A DNA stretch of 64,000 nucleotides from Ooceraea biroi (taxonomy: Eukaryota; Arthropoda; Insecta; Hymenoptera; Formicidae): assembly GCF_003672135.1 (NCBI RefSeq), contig NC_039511.1, positions 10,318,464-10,382,463 of the forward strand. The letters are read 5' to 3'. Below the pieces are notes generated by a model. It ran no database searches. It saw nothing but the letters and a program-made list of their open reading frames with translations, and had not been told where the DNA came from. Shown here piece by piece: positions 12,201 through 27,189 of this stretch. The position numbers and the translations under genes are program-made. Each line of letters starts with the position of its first letter. Position 1 is the stretch's first letter.

Positions 12201-14947
12201 GACTTGGGCAAAATTGTGTTTGCGCTACGGCTATCCTCTGGCTTCCTCCTGGTACGCGAATTTATACATACGTCGCTTCGCGGTACCGTACGCTCTCCGA
12301 GTTTAGCCGCGGCGCGCAATCATAAATCGCAAACACCACGAAATTCAGCCTCCCCGCTAGCGCATGGCGACCGCTATGAATTACGGAGTGATAGCATCGC
12401 AGGCAGCATCACGGGTCATGTTACGTCACGTAAAAGTTTCGGATGTAGAATGGTGGTCGTGAGACACGTCCATAATCGCTGCGAGAGTCTGTACAGGATC
12501 CACAAAATATTTTACGTCGTCTACGTGAGAATATCTGGAAATAATTTTTTGTTACTTTTTTCACGCTTTTCTTACGATTTTTGTAACGCTTTGATCATCT
12601 TATAAGAGAGAGATATTTTATATATATTTTTTAAATATTAAGATAGGAAGATGAAAAGAATCTAATAAGCTTTGCACAAGTAACGTGAAATATTTTAAAG
12701 ATTTATCACGCGGTTTTTATTTTTGTAATTGCGGATGTTATTAATTTTGAGCGAGACCCTAGATATGTCGAAAAGTATAATTGAAGGCAGACTTGCAGGA
12801 CGGTCATTACTCTCTGGATCACAGATAGAGAATGTTATCGATCTTTCTGTTAAAGGATTACAGATTAGTGGGGTTTCCTAATGCGATATTATCGTTCATT
12901 TACTCCGGCTATTTACTCAATCTTCGGCAAACAAATTATAAACCTTTCGCTTATTGCTAGATTGATCATATCCCTGTTCCACCTATACTTCGTACACACG
13001 ATAAGATATCGAGAGAGACTTAATAAATTCAATACACACCCGCTGTCGATAAGAGTATTACCGCTTGACATATTTATTGAATTGCTTATATGTATCGTTG
13101 AGTATGACACGCATACTCAAAATTCATTTGGATCGCGAAATATATGCATCTCGCTATAAAGTTTTTTTTCTTTTGTTGTATATATGTATATACACATGTA
13201 TACACGCGCTATCCTCACTTACGGTCATGTCTTCGTCTTCGGGTTGCAATGCCAAAAATCGGACGCGATATCCAGTAAATCCAGCAAGTTAACGACACTC
13301 GCGCGTCCGTTTCCGCCTTAACGACGTTCCACGGCGCGTAAACGACGCTGCATCCCGCAGAATCGAAGAGACGTAATTTACGCTAATACGTATTATCGAC
13401 GATACGCATCGCACGCAGAATCTGCTGATTCGCATACCCGAGAGGTGCGTCGAACTCTCCGTTCGGGCTTGCACCTATATTAAGCGGCCCTTGACACTGT
13501 CAGGCTCGCTACCAAGTGCAAGCGAGCGTCCGCCGACGTTTTTAGACGAGGCCGACGTGCTTTCCCAGACAAAGCTCGAGACGTTTACCAGCATCTCTCA
13601 TCCAGCGATCTGTTAACGTGTTTGTGTGTACATGTTGCATGTGTGTATATTTGTGTATGTATTTAGGGGAGCCCGACTTAAATATAACTGCAGGGGTGGC
13701 ACTCTCCAAGATACGCTCTCGCTAACCACTAAACCTCGAAATAGCTCTTACCCGTCTCGCAAACTTTCTCTCTCTTTTCCTCTTTCACTCTCCCTTCCTA
13801 TTTCTCTCTTTTTCTCTAAGATGTATGGACATTACCACGTTTATAGCCTTCCAAATAACAGATTATAAAATCCTGTCGACGAACCAACGCCTGGCACACC
13901 CTTTCTCGAGGAAGTCTCTACGTGGAGTGATATATTTCCCGTGAAACTTTCTGTACAGTCCATCGATTATCTAAATATTTGTCGTTCAGCATTTAACAAC
14001 TCTGTCTACACTCGAAACATTAATCAACGTTGGATCTTAGAGATTTGTCAATATTGTTAATATAGTTTTTATTTACAATATTATTGACACTTTTGAACAG
14101 CAGTCTCTTGTGTACTCTTTGCAAACGATTGCCTAGCCATACATGTTTTTTTAAACTCTACTTTATGATAACATGATATTCCTTTAATTTATTTTCTCGT
14201 CTCTCCACTCGGTTTACGTCATTTAAAAATTTATGAATACCTTTATAAATTTAATCCGTGAAAGCGAATTAACACGTATATTTATATAATTTTTTTTGTT
14301 TTTACGGATGCCTTTCAAATTGCACATAGATGGAACACGCTATGGGTAACACTCGAGTTTATTAATGCTAATTTATTACGTGACATGAATCTTTTACGAT
14401 GCACACGAATATAAAATCATGGTTGACCGGATGCTTCTTCGCCAAGATGGACTCGCAACCGAGCAGCATCCGCGGCCATTCCATCGCGTGTCTCGGAAAA
14501 ATAAAAGGGTAAACCGCCGACGAAGGGAGACACGACGGCCGGGACAGGCAATTAGCTCGCAGAAATAACTACTTTCCATTTCTACGCCGCCATGAAATTC
14601 GTCCAGCTCTCGCAGCGCTATCACTTCGCTATAAATTCTCGAGTTGCATCAAATGCGTTGCTCTGGCAAAGCTAACTCTGACTCGCTATTTTCTAAATTC
14701 GTTCTCAAATTTACTCTTTAGCATAAAACGCGGCCTTTCGAAGCATACTGTACAAATGAGAAATTCGATTGCTTTTCTTTTCTTACTTAAAACGAAGCTC
14801 TCTTGGGTCTAAAGAAGTAATCGCATTATATTCTGTGTCAACTAAAGCGGAATTTGATACTTTTGCATGTTCAGATTTAGGGACTTTAAACCATAATACG
14901 TTTTATTTCCAGTATCTCTCGTGATAGAAACGTATGCGATATATCGC
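6270..14947. other. Non-coding stretch, no gene supported
   Basis: AT-rich DNA alternating with moderately GC-rich islands (about 7600-7880, 9860-10080, 10500-10850 and 13200-13600). No open frame here shows recognisable domains, and several of the longer ones lack an ATG start. A hairpin-like palindrome lies at 7708-7740. The pyrimidine-rich run at about 13760-13815 is low complexity. Confidence 0.5.
7708..7740. repeat. Imperfect palindrome / hairpin
   Basis: The arm beginning GTGGGCA and ending GGCCT is followed, after one base, by its near inverse ending TGCCCAC. Of 16 arm positions, 12 are exactly complementary. The loop is very short, so it may be a cruciform-type palindrome rather than an RNA hairpin. 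No gene context suggests a function. Confidence 0.5.
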
Positions 14948-14987
14948 GATATATCATTATATCGCTTGATATACCATTATACCGCAT
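14948..14987. repeat. Two-copy 20-bp tandem repeat
   Basis: Two adjacent 20-bp units that both start GATATA and contain CATTATA with only a few differences. They are embedded in a run of ATATCGCGATAT-like sequence, so simple-sequence expansion is the likely origin. Confidence 0.55.
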
Positions 14988-17900
14988 CCCTTTGTTTCGT
15001 TCCGCGGCCGGCGCGTTCGCAATAAGTCCACCATGGCGTTACATAAATACTTGCAATCTCGCGAGTGGATCTCGACACGTCGATGCTCAAGAGCTGAGTA
15101 TGTTTAACCCGAAGCGCGCTCTGCGTTTAAAGGATTCCGCTGTTCGCGCCGTTCGAGGCACTGCGCTAATGAAATGCTAATGAGGGCCGCGTCACCTCGC
15201 CAGGATCGTGCGAGTGCCAAAGGTGTATAGCAAAATGTCGCGTGCACGAATAAAATTAACTTTGCGAAAACCCATTTAAAATAGCAATCAATCTGATTTT
15301 ATTTGATCGGTTCATTTCGTTCGCAGTTTTTGTGTGCATTTTTTTTTAATTTTTCATCCACGTTGTCTAGATCCATTTTGAGATAAAATGTGATTTATTA
15401 TTTAGAGATTCATGAAAGACTGACATAAAATGTTTTATAACTTTTTGAAAATTTATTTTTAAAGGAATCTCTCTCGTTACAATTTTTAGAAATTATATTT
15501 CTAATGTATATTGCACATATACTGAATAAAGTACTTATGACGAGAAATATCTCGCAAGACATATATTCTTTGATATTATTTCGATCTTATGTAGAGAAAA
15601 CTACTTATTCACTGCAAGAACTTGCTCATCCATAATAAAATTTTTAAAGAATCATTCTGCCATTGCTTTCGGTCTTAAAATATTTTATGTCCATTTCCGT
15701 TACTTTGCCATTGTTTACGACTCAGTTTCTGTCTTCTTGATTGCGTTTGTATGTCGACTGTATTCAAATCCGCTTACTTGAGGTCGAGCAGCTTCGATTC
15801 TATTCAAATTTCCTTAAGATTGATCGTCACTTCGGCGCGAGAGGAGAAAGCGCGATTCTCGCGCAATTCGCATAATTCGTGATTCCTTCCCTCGTCTCGT
15901 CTCGTTTCTCTTTCTCTTCCGATTTCCGCGTCAGAGCTTCGTTGGTGGGCCTGCGGTTGCATCCACGCATGCACATTGCCGCACACTCTCTCTGCGATAC
16001 AGAAGAAGAGTGCACCGCTGAAGGCGTTCTCTGTGTGCCCCGAGCGCGTAAAGCCGATGGCGGAGTTCCCGTGCGGGAAAATTTATGGTACCGGCATATA
16101 TTAGAGCAATGCAGGCACGAATCATTGGTCCACGAATCACGCTTCCGTGGGAATTCAAAGATTTAATCGTTCATTGTCGAGGATTCTTATCTTAAATGTT
16201 TTCTCGTGTAAACACCATTTGATTATACGAAGTATCGTATCTGCATACGAGAAATGATAGAAATCATCTGAAGAAGTACGATGACTGTTTTGATTACGTG
16301 TTCTCAATATACAGAATGAAGACTCTCAACAACAAGGTTTCATTTCTTAAATTCTGAATAGACATTATGACTGCATTCTGCGACTTGGAATCTGTTTACT
16401 TTAAAATAGATCTGACTACTGAGATACTAAAGTTGAAAGGTCAACATACGCGGAAAAGTGTCAAGTTAATATTGGGTTTCACAGGGATTTATGCCAGGAA
16501 ATCGACTACAGATTTGATCGGCGGACGATGATGCAAAATTTAATACCGCGCCCTTTCATGTTTTATGCAGGAAGAACTGCTTGTCGCGAACATAAGCATT
16601 AAAGTGCTTTCGACGTTAACGGAGATTTAACGATATGCATTACCTTGCACCGTCGCCAAGAGATGGATTTAAGCATGAGATACGTACCTGAAACAAGAAG
16701 AGCAAAACATTACATTAGATATATAAATGTATTAAAAAATCTTATTATATAATTTTGGTATATAATAATGTTATATAATAGATCGAAATAACTTATATAA
16801 AGCGCAACGTTGATGAAAATTATGAACTTTTGTGCATGTTTTAGAATTTTCTGCCCTTGATATTCGTTTATGAAAGAGTTTCTATCCACTAACTACAGTT
16901 CGATAAAATTCGTTTCGGCAGAGAAGTCTGGATCGTTTGGATTCTGTCCAGCGATAAATTCGTCGAATAGTTGTACAGAGTTACATTCTTTACATACTTT
17001 CGTTCTTGCTTTTCCAAATTGGCCGTTACCAACCTTTCAGCTTTGAACTATAAGATAATCAGTGTTGCTAGTATAACATTGGTTTTTCCATTTTTATTAT
17101 ATTCGAAGCGTTGCAGTAATAATTTTCGCATACTTTTTATATTTAACATATAGTTCACATTATTAATAATATTATTATTATAAACTTGTATTATTAATTA
17201 ATTTATTTCACAAAGATACGTTACCTTATATATTATCCTAAATTGTTATAAATATTTTAACTATTTAATTATACTATTCTGAGAGCAAATTTCTTACAGT
17301 AATAATACAATTCAATACTGGCATAAAATTGGCATCTAAACATTCCTATTAATTCATTCTCGCCTTGTTGCAAACCTGTTATGTAATTCTAACCAGCGCG
17401 ATACGATTAGATAACAGTGTTGCACTCCATTGAGGAAATATCGCAGTTGCAACAGGCATTCTATTGGTCTTACAAGTTTATGGACGTAGTGCGGCGAAGT
17501 CCCAAAAACGGTACTACCATTCCCATAAAAGCACGACTCGAAGTCATTGTTGCAATGGCGAAAGGAGTTCGCAGTGTACTGTATATTTATGCGACGCCCA
17601 CGCCGCATCGCAAAACGCATCGCGCCGGTTATTAAAGGGATAATAAAGCGCATTATCTCGAGGGGTGCACGCGAGGATAGTCTTCGCGCTCGTAAATGCC
17701 GTTGTGTATGCGAATCGTTGGCGAATGTCGTTAGGGCTTACAATCCGGATACTCGCGTGTGACACGGAAAAGACAATTAACATCTTAAACGCCAAAGCAC
17801 TGTTTCACATAAACTATTATAATTATAATCTTTTCAATAATGCATAATAAAAAGAATATATATGCATATAATTCTTTTAAAGAAAATAAAGTTCTCTCAA

Positions 17901-20900
17901 ATTTCTAGATTTAGAGTCTAAATTATAGATAAATAACAACATTAACTGAGAGATAATCGAGATTAATAAATCAAAATACATTATAAATAACTGTTTAATT
18001 GGAGAATTTGCTAAGAGAAAGTAATATGATTCATTTTAAGTGGCAATAAAATGACTCTCGTATATTTTAACGATCCACCAACGCGACAAACGATTAGAAA
18101 GCTCCAAAGTGACGCGAATTACTTTTCTCGAGTGGATGCCATAAAGAAACTACCCTTACGTGACGTTATCATGAAAAAACTTGGCCGAGAGTAAGCTCTC
18201 GAGTTTTTATATCGCGACAGCGGTTCGAACACTATAACGGTTGCTCGCGAGCAGAGAAATTCACAGTGCGATAAATTTCTCTTCTTTGGCGGCGAAATCG
18301 TTAAGGGGAGCGTACCATCGCTCGCGTTTTCCTCGAACTTATTGTGAAGGATATCCGTACCTTTACGATTCTCAAATTGGCAATTCTCGATATCTCTGCT
18401 CACACAAGGTACTTTTATTCGCTCGACTGCGTATCCTCGAATGAGGATAGCAGACACGCCGAGTATCGTGTCTATGTTGCGATTACTTCTATAATTCCTT
18501 CTATGATACGTTATCGTGCAAGTTTCTTCTCAGTCGTGATAAGATGAAGAGACGAGCAAGTCCATGCCACGAGAGATTTTATTCAATTAACGTCAACCGT
18601 AAGCGTTTCATTAGCTTCGTATTGATGTTAATAATAAGTTGATTACTGAATCAATAAAAATTTAGATTAATATCCACAAGAGAAAATGGTCGTTAAATAA
18701 TGTTAATACAGTTAAATAATGTCAAAATTATGCACATTATTTTGTCTGTGTATTTTCGTTTATTTTTTCTATGGATTTCTCACGGCCATTCAAAATATGA
18801 AAGATGCACTAACGAAGAATTCCGCACTTCGTTAGACCCGTGAACATTCGTTGCGGACCTCCCACGTGTTCCACCTGATAAATGTACCGGAGAGAATGAA
18901 GAAGCGATATCGGAATGCGCGCGAATGATTGTGCGCAAAGGTCATTGGATGCACGCCAGATCTGCATTTCCTCTCTCGTGAGATGAATACATCGGAGACT
19001 AAGATGGATCGCGCAGTTTTTCTCGTCGCGCTGACAGATGCAATTTGCATAAAAAACGACCCTTCATCGCTTATCTTCCATATTCGTATGTCACGCGATA
19101 TTTATCTAAACTAAAGAAGCAAATAAAAATTTATAATCGCATAATGTGAAATTAGAATTACAAGATCTTAATAAAATAATGCGCTATTAAAAGATTGTCA
19201 TGCAAAAATCGTTTATTATAATAACAATTGAATAATTTCTTTTAATAAAATGTCATTTCGAGTATTGCAGTCTTAATGAAAGAAACTGCATGTATCGCAG
19301 ATTTTTCTTTACTAAAGTCTTCATTGGAATGATGATGAAGTAAAGTTTGAAAGGTTGTAAGTTCCGAGATGTGCATGGTGACTATGAAAATCTCATGAAT
19401 GATAACATGATACTGCATTTCATATTCTCGTTCGCGAGAAGATCCAATTTGCAATTTGTTATTATCATCACCGTGACAGCGTACTTGAACTATTCATCAT
19501 GCTGATACCGTCGTCCCGTTTTCGTTACAAACTGCCGACACAAACTGTGAGAGACGTGAAGTACCGAGTTGAAGTATAATATTGTTTTATGACGTTTTCA
19601 TCATAATAAAACGCAACTCGTTCAACGCTACGTATCGTGTAGCAGTTATTTGGACCGAACAGAAATGCTCGGTTGTTTCTTCATCCTATCGCGTCGATCG
19701 TAAAGCTCAAATTTCAATCACAATTTCCATTCTGGCTCGCGTTCCGGAATCTATAAACTCTTTCTTGTACTTTGAGCATTTCTCACGTACGCGGGACTGC
19801 CGTGTAATTTTTCAAGACCTTCAATCTCGAATTGCATTTTTCGAGAAACGTAATAGTTCCTTAACTCAATTTCCTTATAATAATCCTTACTTTTGACGGA
19901 ACAATTATGCAGAAAATAATAAAATATACAACATATACTTATACACAGAATATATTTCACAAAGTTTGCATTATCGGAAGGTCTGTGCAGATTTTTCGGC
20001 AAAGTTTAGGTGCAAAACTTTATACTTATTACTTCTTCTTAATGCAGAGTTTTACATTCGAATTTTGCTAAGAGAGTCGGCATGGACTTTCCGGTCAACT
20101 GAATATCATCAATTACTTCGCGAGTACAGATTGGGAATTGTGTTGCGAATGGAGTAAGAATCAGCCGCGGTAACGCCATAAACTTCGCAGTCATGATCGC
20201 AGCGGGGTGAGGGTTGTCTCTGTGTGGAAATTTTTGTGTCCTGCCGCGTTCGCGATCTATGCGGATTATCCTGGATCTGCGAGCCTCGCGACCGATCTAC
20301 GAATCAGGATTATCTGTGTGCGCGTCGCGCACAATCGATAACGTCTACCTACTGTGCACGCGTGCAATTTTATGTGCGTGCGACGCGCATGCACACGCAA
20401 GTAAACTGCATGCCCGTAGTTTACCCGACGAACTGGTTCGCCCACCCAGCTTAATCTACCGAGAGCTCGAGAATCCTGTGGCTCGGGGCTGCTTCTGCCC
20501 TCGCGAATGAATCGGCTCTCGAAATTGGAAGGCGGTCGACGGCTAGTCGATCATTCGGAAAAATCACAGTTACGCGCCGCTTCGTCTAGCAATCACCCCT
20601 CGCATACTCGTCGTAATGGTAGACCCGCGGTGGTCTTGTGATAGTTAGCAGGGGATAATCGAAGAGTCGGTTTTCAGCGAGAAAGAGAGAGAGAGAGAGG
20701 GTTAAGATATTGTTAACGCATCTTCTTGCGTTATTCTTTAATAATATTCAAATGCATTGGAACCATAACTGTGGCATGACGTAACATGTCGTGTACCAAT
20801 TTATATCGATATTATATAAAGAAATGATATGATATCTTTTGAAACAAATAGCAAATTTATATAACGTAGAAAATTATATTCGTCGCTGAATATCTTGTTC

Positions 20901-23900
20901 TATTTTTATTTAACAACGTATTATTATTAGTATGGTGACACAAACATCCTCATTATAAAAATATCCGCATGCAGTATCTCGTCATAATGTTTTTTCTGAT
21001 ATAAAAGTACTTGAAATACACGGACGCGGAAGCGATTCACCGCAGATATATATTCTCGCTTAAAATTACACTCTCCCTTTTTTACTTTTTATTTTCCTTC
21101 GCGTTTGTGCTGCCTTCAGGCTGAAAGCTAACAATGCACGCTCGTAGATTCTGATTAGGATCGCGCAGCGGCACGCGCTAATATCGTGGAATACCGTTAA
21201 ATCTACTTTCGTCGCTTAATTAGGTCCCTCTCTTCGTGGTGTTCCCGTCACGAGCTCACTCAGACATCATAAAGCGCAGACTTTTGTGTGTGTGTCCTCA
21301 CTCTCCTCTTCATTATTTTTTTTATCTCTTTTTATCGTTACGCTCGACGAATGCTACTGCGCTTGGTCCTCAGCAGCGAACCGTTAATCCACATAAATCC
21401 AATTTGGTGTATTCTGTCTGACGAAGAAGAATATATGATGATGTTGCGACACCCAAGATTGCCTCATCACCTAATCTCTTCCGATACATGAATGCATCTG
21501 CAAGTCGCAACTGCATAGCGGAGCATCTCGCTTCTTCCGCAGACGAACGGTAGGTTCGGCGAAGGGCATACTCCGAATAAGGGAATCGCCACTCGCGAGA
21601 CAAGTGCGCGAACGGGAGAGAGCCCGGGGGATGACCGATGAACTCGGGTTCGTCGACCGCCCGCGGGACAGGAACGGCAGCGGCGTGGAGGAATGAGAGG
21701 AGGAAGGAAATCTTGGAAGAGTCGCGCGCGTTCCTAATTGCTCCCCGCGAGAGCAAACGTCGAGAGCAAACGCTCGCGCCAAGCGCGGCGCGTTTTCCGC
21801 GCGAGTGACTGGATCGCTTCTTCCCTGGCAGCGCGCGCAATGCGAGACGCGAGTGTAATCGCCGCGCTGTGATTCCGGCGAAGCGGGATCTGACGGTTCT
21901 GCACACGTCTTGCACACGTTACGTCTTCGGCCGAGTAGCATTAATAACGCGGGATGCTCCGAGCTGATCCTATCTCGAGAAGTACTTTAATCGCGACACA
22001 TACAGATACATTTAAACACGACGCCCGCTGCCTCTGGAAGATACAGGCGCAAGACGTCCAAGCAATCATTAGAGCAATATACGACAGCGTGACTATTAAG
22101 AAATAAATAATGCGATTTATCTAACGAAATTCCCGTCTCCGGTCGGCGTTCGCGGAGTGACAACGCGATCTTGCATCTCGCGATTCGATTGTCGCGATAC
22201 GACGCGACGGGGCGATCCGCTCTCGCCCGAGGGGAGAAGCTGCGAGACAGAGACTGCACGCGACGCGGGTGAATGCGTGCGAATCTGTATGCCTAGACCT
22301 GCCGTGTGCATTTGCACGTGCAACGGCTGCCGCGTCGCGGTGGCGCGATATTTATTGCACCTCGCGTGTGCACGTATGCATCGCGCTGGAGCTCTGCCCT
22401 CGCGACACGGATACGTCATAATTTTCGGAGGAATTGTTCGAGGCCGCTCGTAAAAATACGCTGCGACCGTGAAGATTTCAGAGTTATTCACGCAGGGCCG
22501 TATGTCCAACGAGACTACTGCTTTAAGAATTTGCTGAAAACAGTAATTGTCATTATCGTCACGTGATTCATACGTTATACGAGAAATGATTATACAATTT
22601 GTGTTTGATATTCATTTTATCCTTTATTTTAAGCAAGCTAACTCTTGAATAAATTTCTTTTCCTTCTTATTTGGAAAATTATAGACGTATCAATATATTT
22701 TGTATCGTTTAATTTCTTCTGTCGGATTATTGTTTAACTAATTTGTTGAACTTCTGGATCATTTAAAGTCGTATATAAGCAATTTAGCGAAAGAATTTAG
22801 TGAATAATGGAATTTGCTACGCGTCGCTGGATTTGTGCTTGAATTTATTGAAAATTTCGTATGAAAAATCGAGGAACGGGTTTAGCACCGCCCGGGCAAA
22901 TGTAATTAACATACGCGAGGGATGGTTGAGCAGCGAAGCCCTCGCGAGCCACTTCAACCCTTTCAGCCGAAGGACCGTAACGTGCGCAACGATTTCGCGT
23001 GGAATGGATGAAGCAGGGGAATGGGAGCAGCTGACCATTATGCCGAGCCAGGGGTTGGCACTGTTCGGTGCTGCTCCCGGCCGCCTTTGGCAGGGGATCG
23101 GATTAAAAAGAGCGCAGAAAGATAAAACCGGACGGCAGATGGGATATTTACGGCCGTGCTGGACGAGCGAGATGCATTGTTATCGTGGCGCGGAGTGGAT
23201 CTGTCTGATCTTCTTCTCCTGCGATCTCTCTCGATATAAGTTTGTCGACAGATTTAGCGATATGCATCTTTCCAGCCTTTGAATGTTATACGATCAGAAT
23301 AGAATTATGCAGTAGCGAATTCTAGTTTCAATAGTGTATAACAAATACAGGGATGCGATTAGACAAATTGCAAAAATAATTTCAATGCAAAGCCAGTTAC
23401 AATAACATAAAAAAAGGAATTTAGAAATAAATTTAGCAATTACTAATTAATAAAATAATTAGTACTAAACTTGATTAATACTAAACTTTTTTCATAATAT
23501 AATGATATTTCTGTAATTTTTTATTTTCACGATACATAAATAGAGTGTAATTTTGTGTATCATCGAGTTCGAACAGTCATCGCAATATCGTAAATTTGCA
23601 CATATAAAACAGAAATTACTATTCTCTCAGCTTTCATTTTGCAATTAGGTATATCTATCACACTGTCGTCGTCCAATTTCATTCTCGTACAGAAGCAATT
23701 AACAGCAGCTACCTGAATATGCCTAACGTCGATGTAAAGGGAGCACAATCTCTCTCGCGCAGTTATAATTTAATCTTCCAACGTTGCGCACGCGTTGCGA
23801 CACGCCGAGGAGCGATTACCGTCCCGAAGTTAATGGCGAGCTACTTTCCCAAGGACTTTTAATCAAACGGGCCGTTACCCGCGGATTCAGATGCCCCTTG

Positions 23901-26900
23901 AAATTCGCCGGCGTGTTGCGCAAAATGGTCAGGAACGGATTTGGAGAACGACAAATCAAATTTCGCCACAAGAGTTTTTAACATTCGTGATTTCTGTTTA
24001 TTTTCAAAGCACGTAAGATATTTCTCTGTAATAAGATATTTTTTTTAATTACTTGAGTAGCAAAATGGCATGTATATAGAAAGTAATTTTAATATTTTTA
24101 ATTACTCTGTGCAAATGTCAAGACTCGAAGCCTTTGAATTTAAAGTTAAAATTATCGGTATTGAAAATTTACATCGTGATAAGTGAAAACAATTTTTGCA
24201 GAAACGCATGATGCAGGAAATTTGCATTATATACTTTTTAACTAAAAATCTGTCATTATTCTGTGCGCAAATATTGCATCTATATATCGCTCAAAATAAA
24301 AATTCCTTATAAATAAATATCAATCATCTATCTTTTGTATACGCAAGTTTCAATATAATTTAATTGCTATCTAACTAAATTTTCAATCAAGTTTTAGAGA
24401 TATCGTCTGCTTCTTAGATAGAAATTTCTTGTGCACGTTTTCTTGAAGGGTTTCGTGATAGACGTCACTCTATCTTTTTCTCCCGAGCGTTTGAGAATTA
24501 AATCCGCCCCTGATTGGCACGGTGAGAACCTTTCGCGTTCGACATCGTCTAGATGGTCGCCGGTATTCTGCGCCGAGAACGGTACGGACGGGTCGCCATA
24601 TACGGCTGGCATTTATGCGAGTTGGCGTTGGCTTTTTAGACGCCGCGGCTTTGAGGCTGTATCAACGAATTGCGTAACATTTTTGCAGCACGCCCGACGC
24701 GGCGCGATGCTCGCGTGAGCATGACCATACCGTAACTATACTACCTGCGCGGCGGATCGTTCAGAGCAGAAAGCTGGTAACGCATCCAGTTTTTTTTCAA
24801 GGGACGCCAGTTTTTCGCGAGCAACGATGAGAACTCGTCGCGATTACTACACTCCTCTTTAAATATGAACAAAGCTAACATGTCAGATGTGAAAAATCAT
24901 GGTTCAACAAAGAAATTCGAGTAACTTTTATGTGAATAAACATAACAATCGTGAATAATTTAATTTAATAACGGAAGTTTCTCTAATTTTATTAATATCA
25001 ATCGCGATCCATATTCTCGCTTCGCGACAATTATTTTCGTCGATAATTTCTCAATTAATTTTACTATTGAATCATTACTTTCGTCACACGGTCAAATATT
25101 GAAAAGAGGAGACAGTGCAGCCCAGAGTTTTAGTTTCGAGCACAATCACCCTCGCGTTCTCATAAGATACGGACGACGACAGTTAACAACCCGCATTAAG
25201 TACAAGCCACAACCGGCGATAAGCGTAAATTGCTACAAGCGCGAGCGTGTCTGGCCGTAAACGGATTCGCGTTGTGCACGTCTACGTACCACGTACATAC
25301 GTTTCGGAAATAGACGATAGCTGATGCACCACGCGGCTGCTCGTCGGACGCGCGTCGCGAAGAGCCGTAAAACGCATCGGCCGGCGAAACCTTTGACGCG
25401 ACCTCTCCGCGAGAGCAAGCTGCGAACATACATAGAGCCGTGGTCGAAATGGAAGAGAACGGTGTGTAAAGCGTAAAACACACATGCGAGGGAGAGAAGA
25501 TTGCTTTAACGGGCGGCTTATGCGCGCACGCGTTTCTACAAACACATTCTCGTCCTCTCTTTAAAATAAACGCCGCGGCACCGTTTAACGAAGTGGCGTG
25601 TAAATTATGTATCGCTGTCCGTCTACACGCGCCGCGTCTCGCGTTTACAGCGCACGACGCTTATTTTAGGGCCCGTCGATACGATAAAACCGGGGGGATT
25701 ACGAATAGCGTAATTCGCGATAATGAACGGGAGATAGGGAGGCGATAGACGCGGAGAACCAGAATGAAATCGATAAAACTCGCAGATAAGACGCCGGATA
25801 GGACTAAATCGATTTACTCGACCATTCACGTAGTAGATAATTTCTGATGACGCTGTTCTCATACGGGACACAAATCCGCGGCTTTCCGATTGCTGCTAAT
25901 AGCGTGTTTATACTGTGCATCGAAACTTTCTGTTTCTTTCTTTCCTGAAGTTTGCTGAAAGTACTTTGTAACATGTTTGATAATTGCAGAGATATTTTTA
26001 TCGCATCTGTAAGTGTCTAGGTCGCATTTATTTAATATAATTTAATATTTCCGCATTATGGAAGAATGTGTTTAATAACCAGCGTGTTACTTCGAAATAA
26101 TTAACAATGCAGGATACGCTGCATAATTAGAAGCATGCGCAGCTTTTTAGTACGATGATTATACGACGGCTTTATCCGACTAGCGTGAAATTCTTTCAAC
26201 TGGATGCAGGTTCTACAAGGATACACACACGCGCATCAGCGAGTTAGAATATTTAATGCAGACGATAAGTCATATTTTAAATGGTTGCCGTAATGCAATG
26301 GTGTCCGTGAAAGCCAGTTGTATCGCTGCGCCAGAGATGCAATTATGCGTATCATTCATGCAGCAATCGGCAAGCTTGCGATAAATACTCGGGATAAACT
26401 ATCATTTACCGGCATACAATCCTTAAATTGCGGAGTCTTCAATCACAAGCCTCTCTTATCGGAAAATTCATGAGCAATCCGCTTGAAATTAATCCGGCGG
26501 AAGTGGGTGGCGCCGTTTGTTATCTCATTCGTAACATAATCCTCATTAGAATCCCCATTGCAATGTTTTTTGTAGACTGTGCACATTTTTCGCATCTGTC
26601 GAATGTTATCGGTTTCAACCTTACTCTCTCTCTATACACTACACCGGTGAATATTTCACCGTAAGTATTTTATTCAGTCTTATTCCGAGAATAACAGAAC
26701 TGGGAGAAAGCGAGCGTCACCAAAACGTTAATGGAATATTAACGAGTTCTTAAGACATTTTTTGCACATGCAAAAAGATTTATGTCTTGTACATATTATA
26801 AGAGAAATATTTCAATGCTTTAAGTACATAAGTATTGTATTATTATTCAAGATCTCGTATTTATCAAGTAGGTATAAGTTTCCGACTTGTGCATATTAGT

Positions 26901-27177
26901 TAGTAGTACGCCAAACCGTGCCACATCTTCCGTTCATCTTCATGTGTGATTGACGGCCTTCAAATACCGTTACCGTTCATTACGTCGTCCGTTAGTCCAG
27001 ATTTGCACGCAATTTGCGACGGGATTCATATTCTGACAAGCAAATGCGAGTCTGCTGGGTACGGTCCTTGAACAAGGACTAGACTGAATCTCGTTGAGCA
27101 CTCTCGGATGGGACGTGACGCGTATCCGGTTTATAATGCACCGGCGACCGGTAATGCCAAGAGCGGCGACTAGTTGC
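14988..27177. other. Non-coding stretch, no gene supported
   Basis: No supported exon. GC-rich patches at about 15830-16090, 20160-20660, 21480-21970 and 22130-22450 give longer overlapping frames on both strands, which is what lower stop-codon frequency produces by itself. No protein motif or convincing splice pair was seen. A GA run lies at 20684-20699. Confidence 0.5.
20684..20699. repeat. Short (GA)n run
   Basis: A short purine-only dinucleotide run, seen directly. Confidence 0.75.
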
Positions 27178-27189
27178 TGAGAAATTTCG

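Noticed and set aside
21370..21941. Overlapping 181- and 156-codon minus-strand frames
   Set aside because: Arg/Ser/Ala-rich translations of a CpG-rich patch, open in more than one frame; no domain recognised.
22800..23282. 160-codon frame
   Set aside because: Begins with GTG, has no family motif, and the overlapping antisense strand is equally open.
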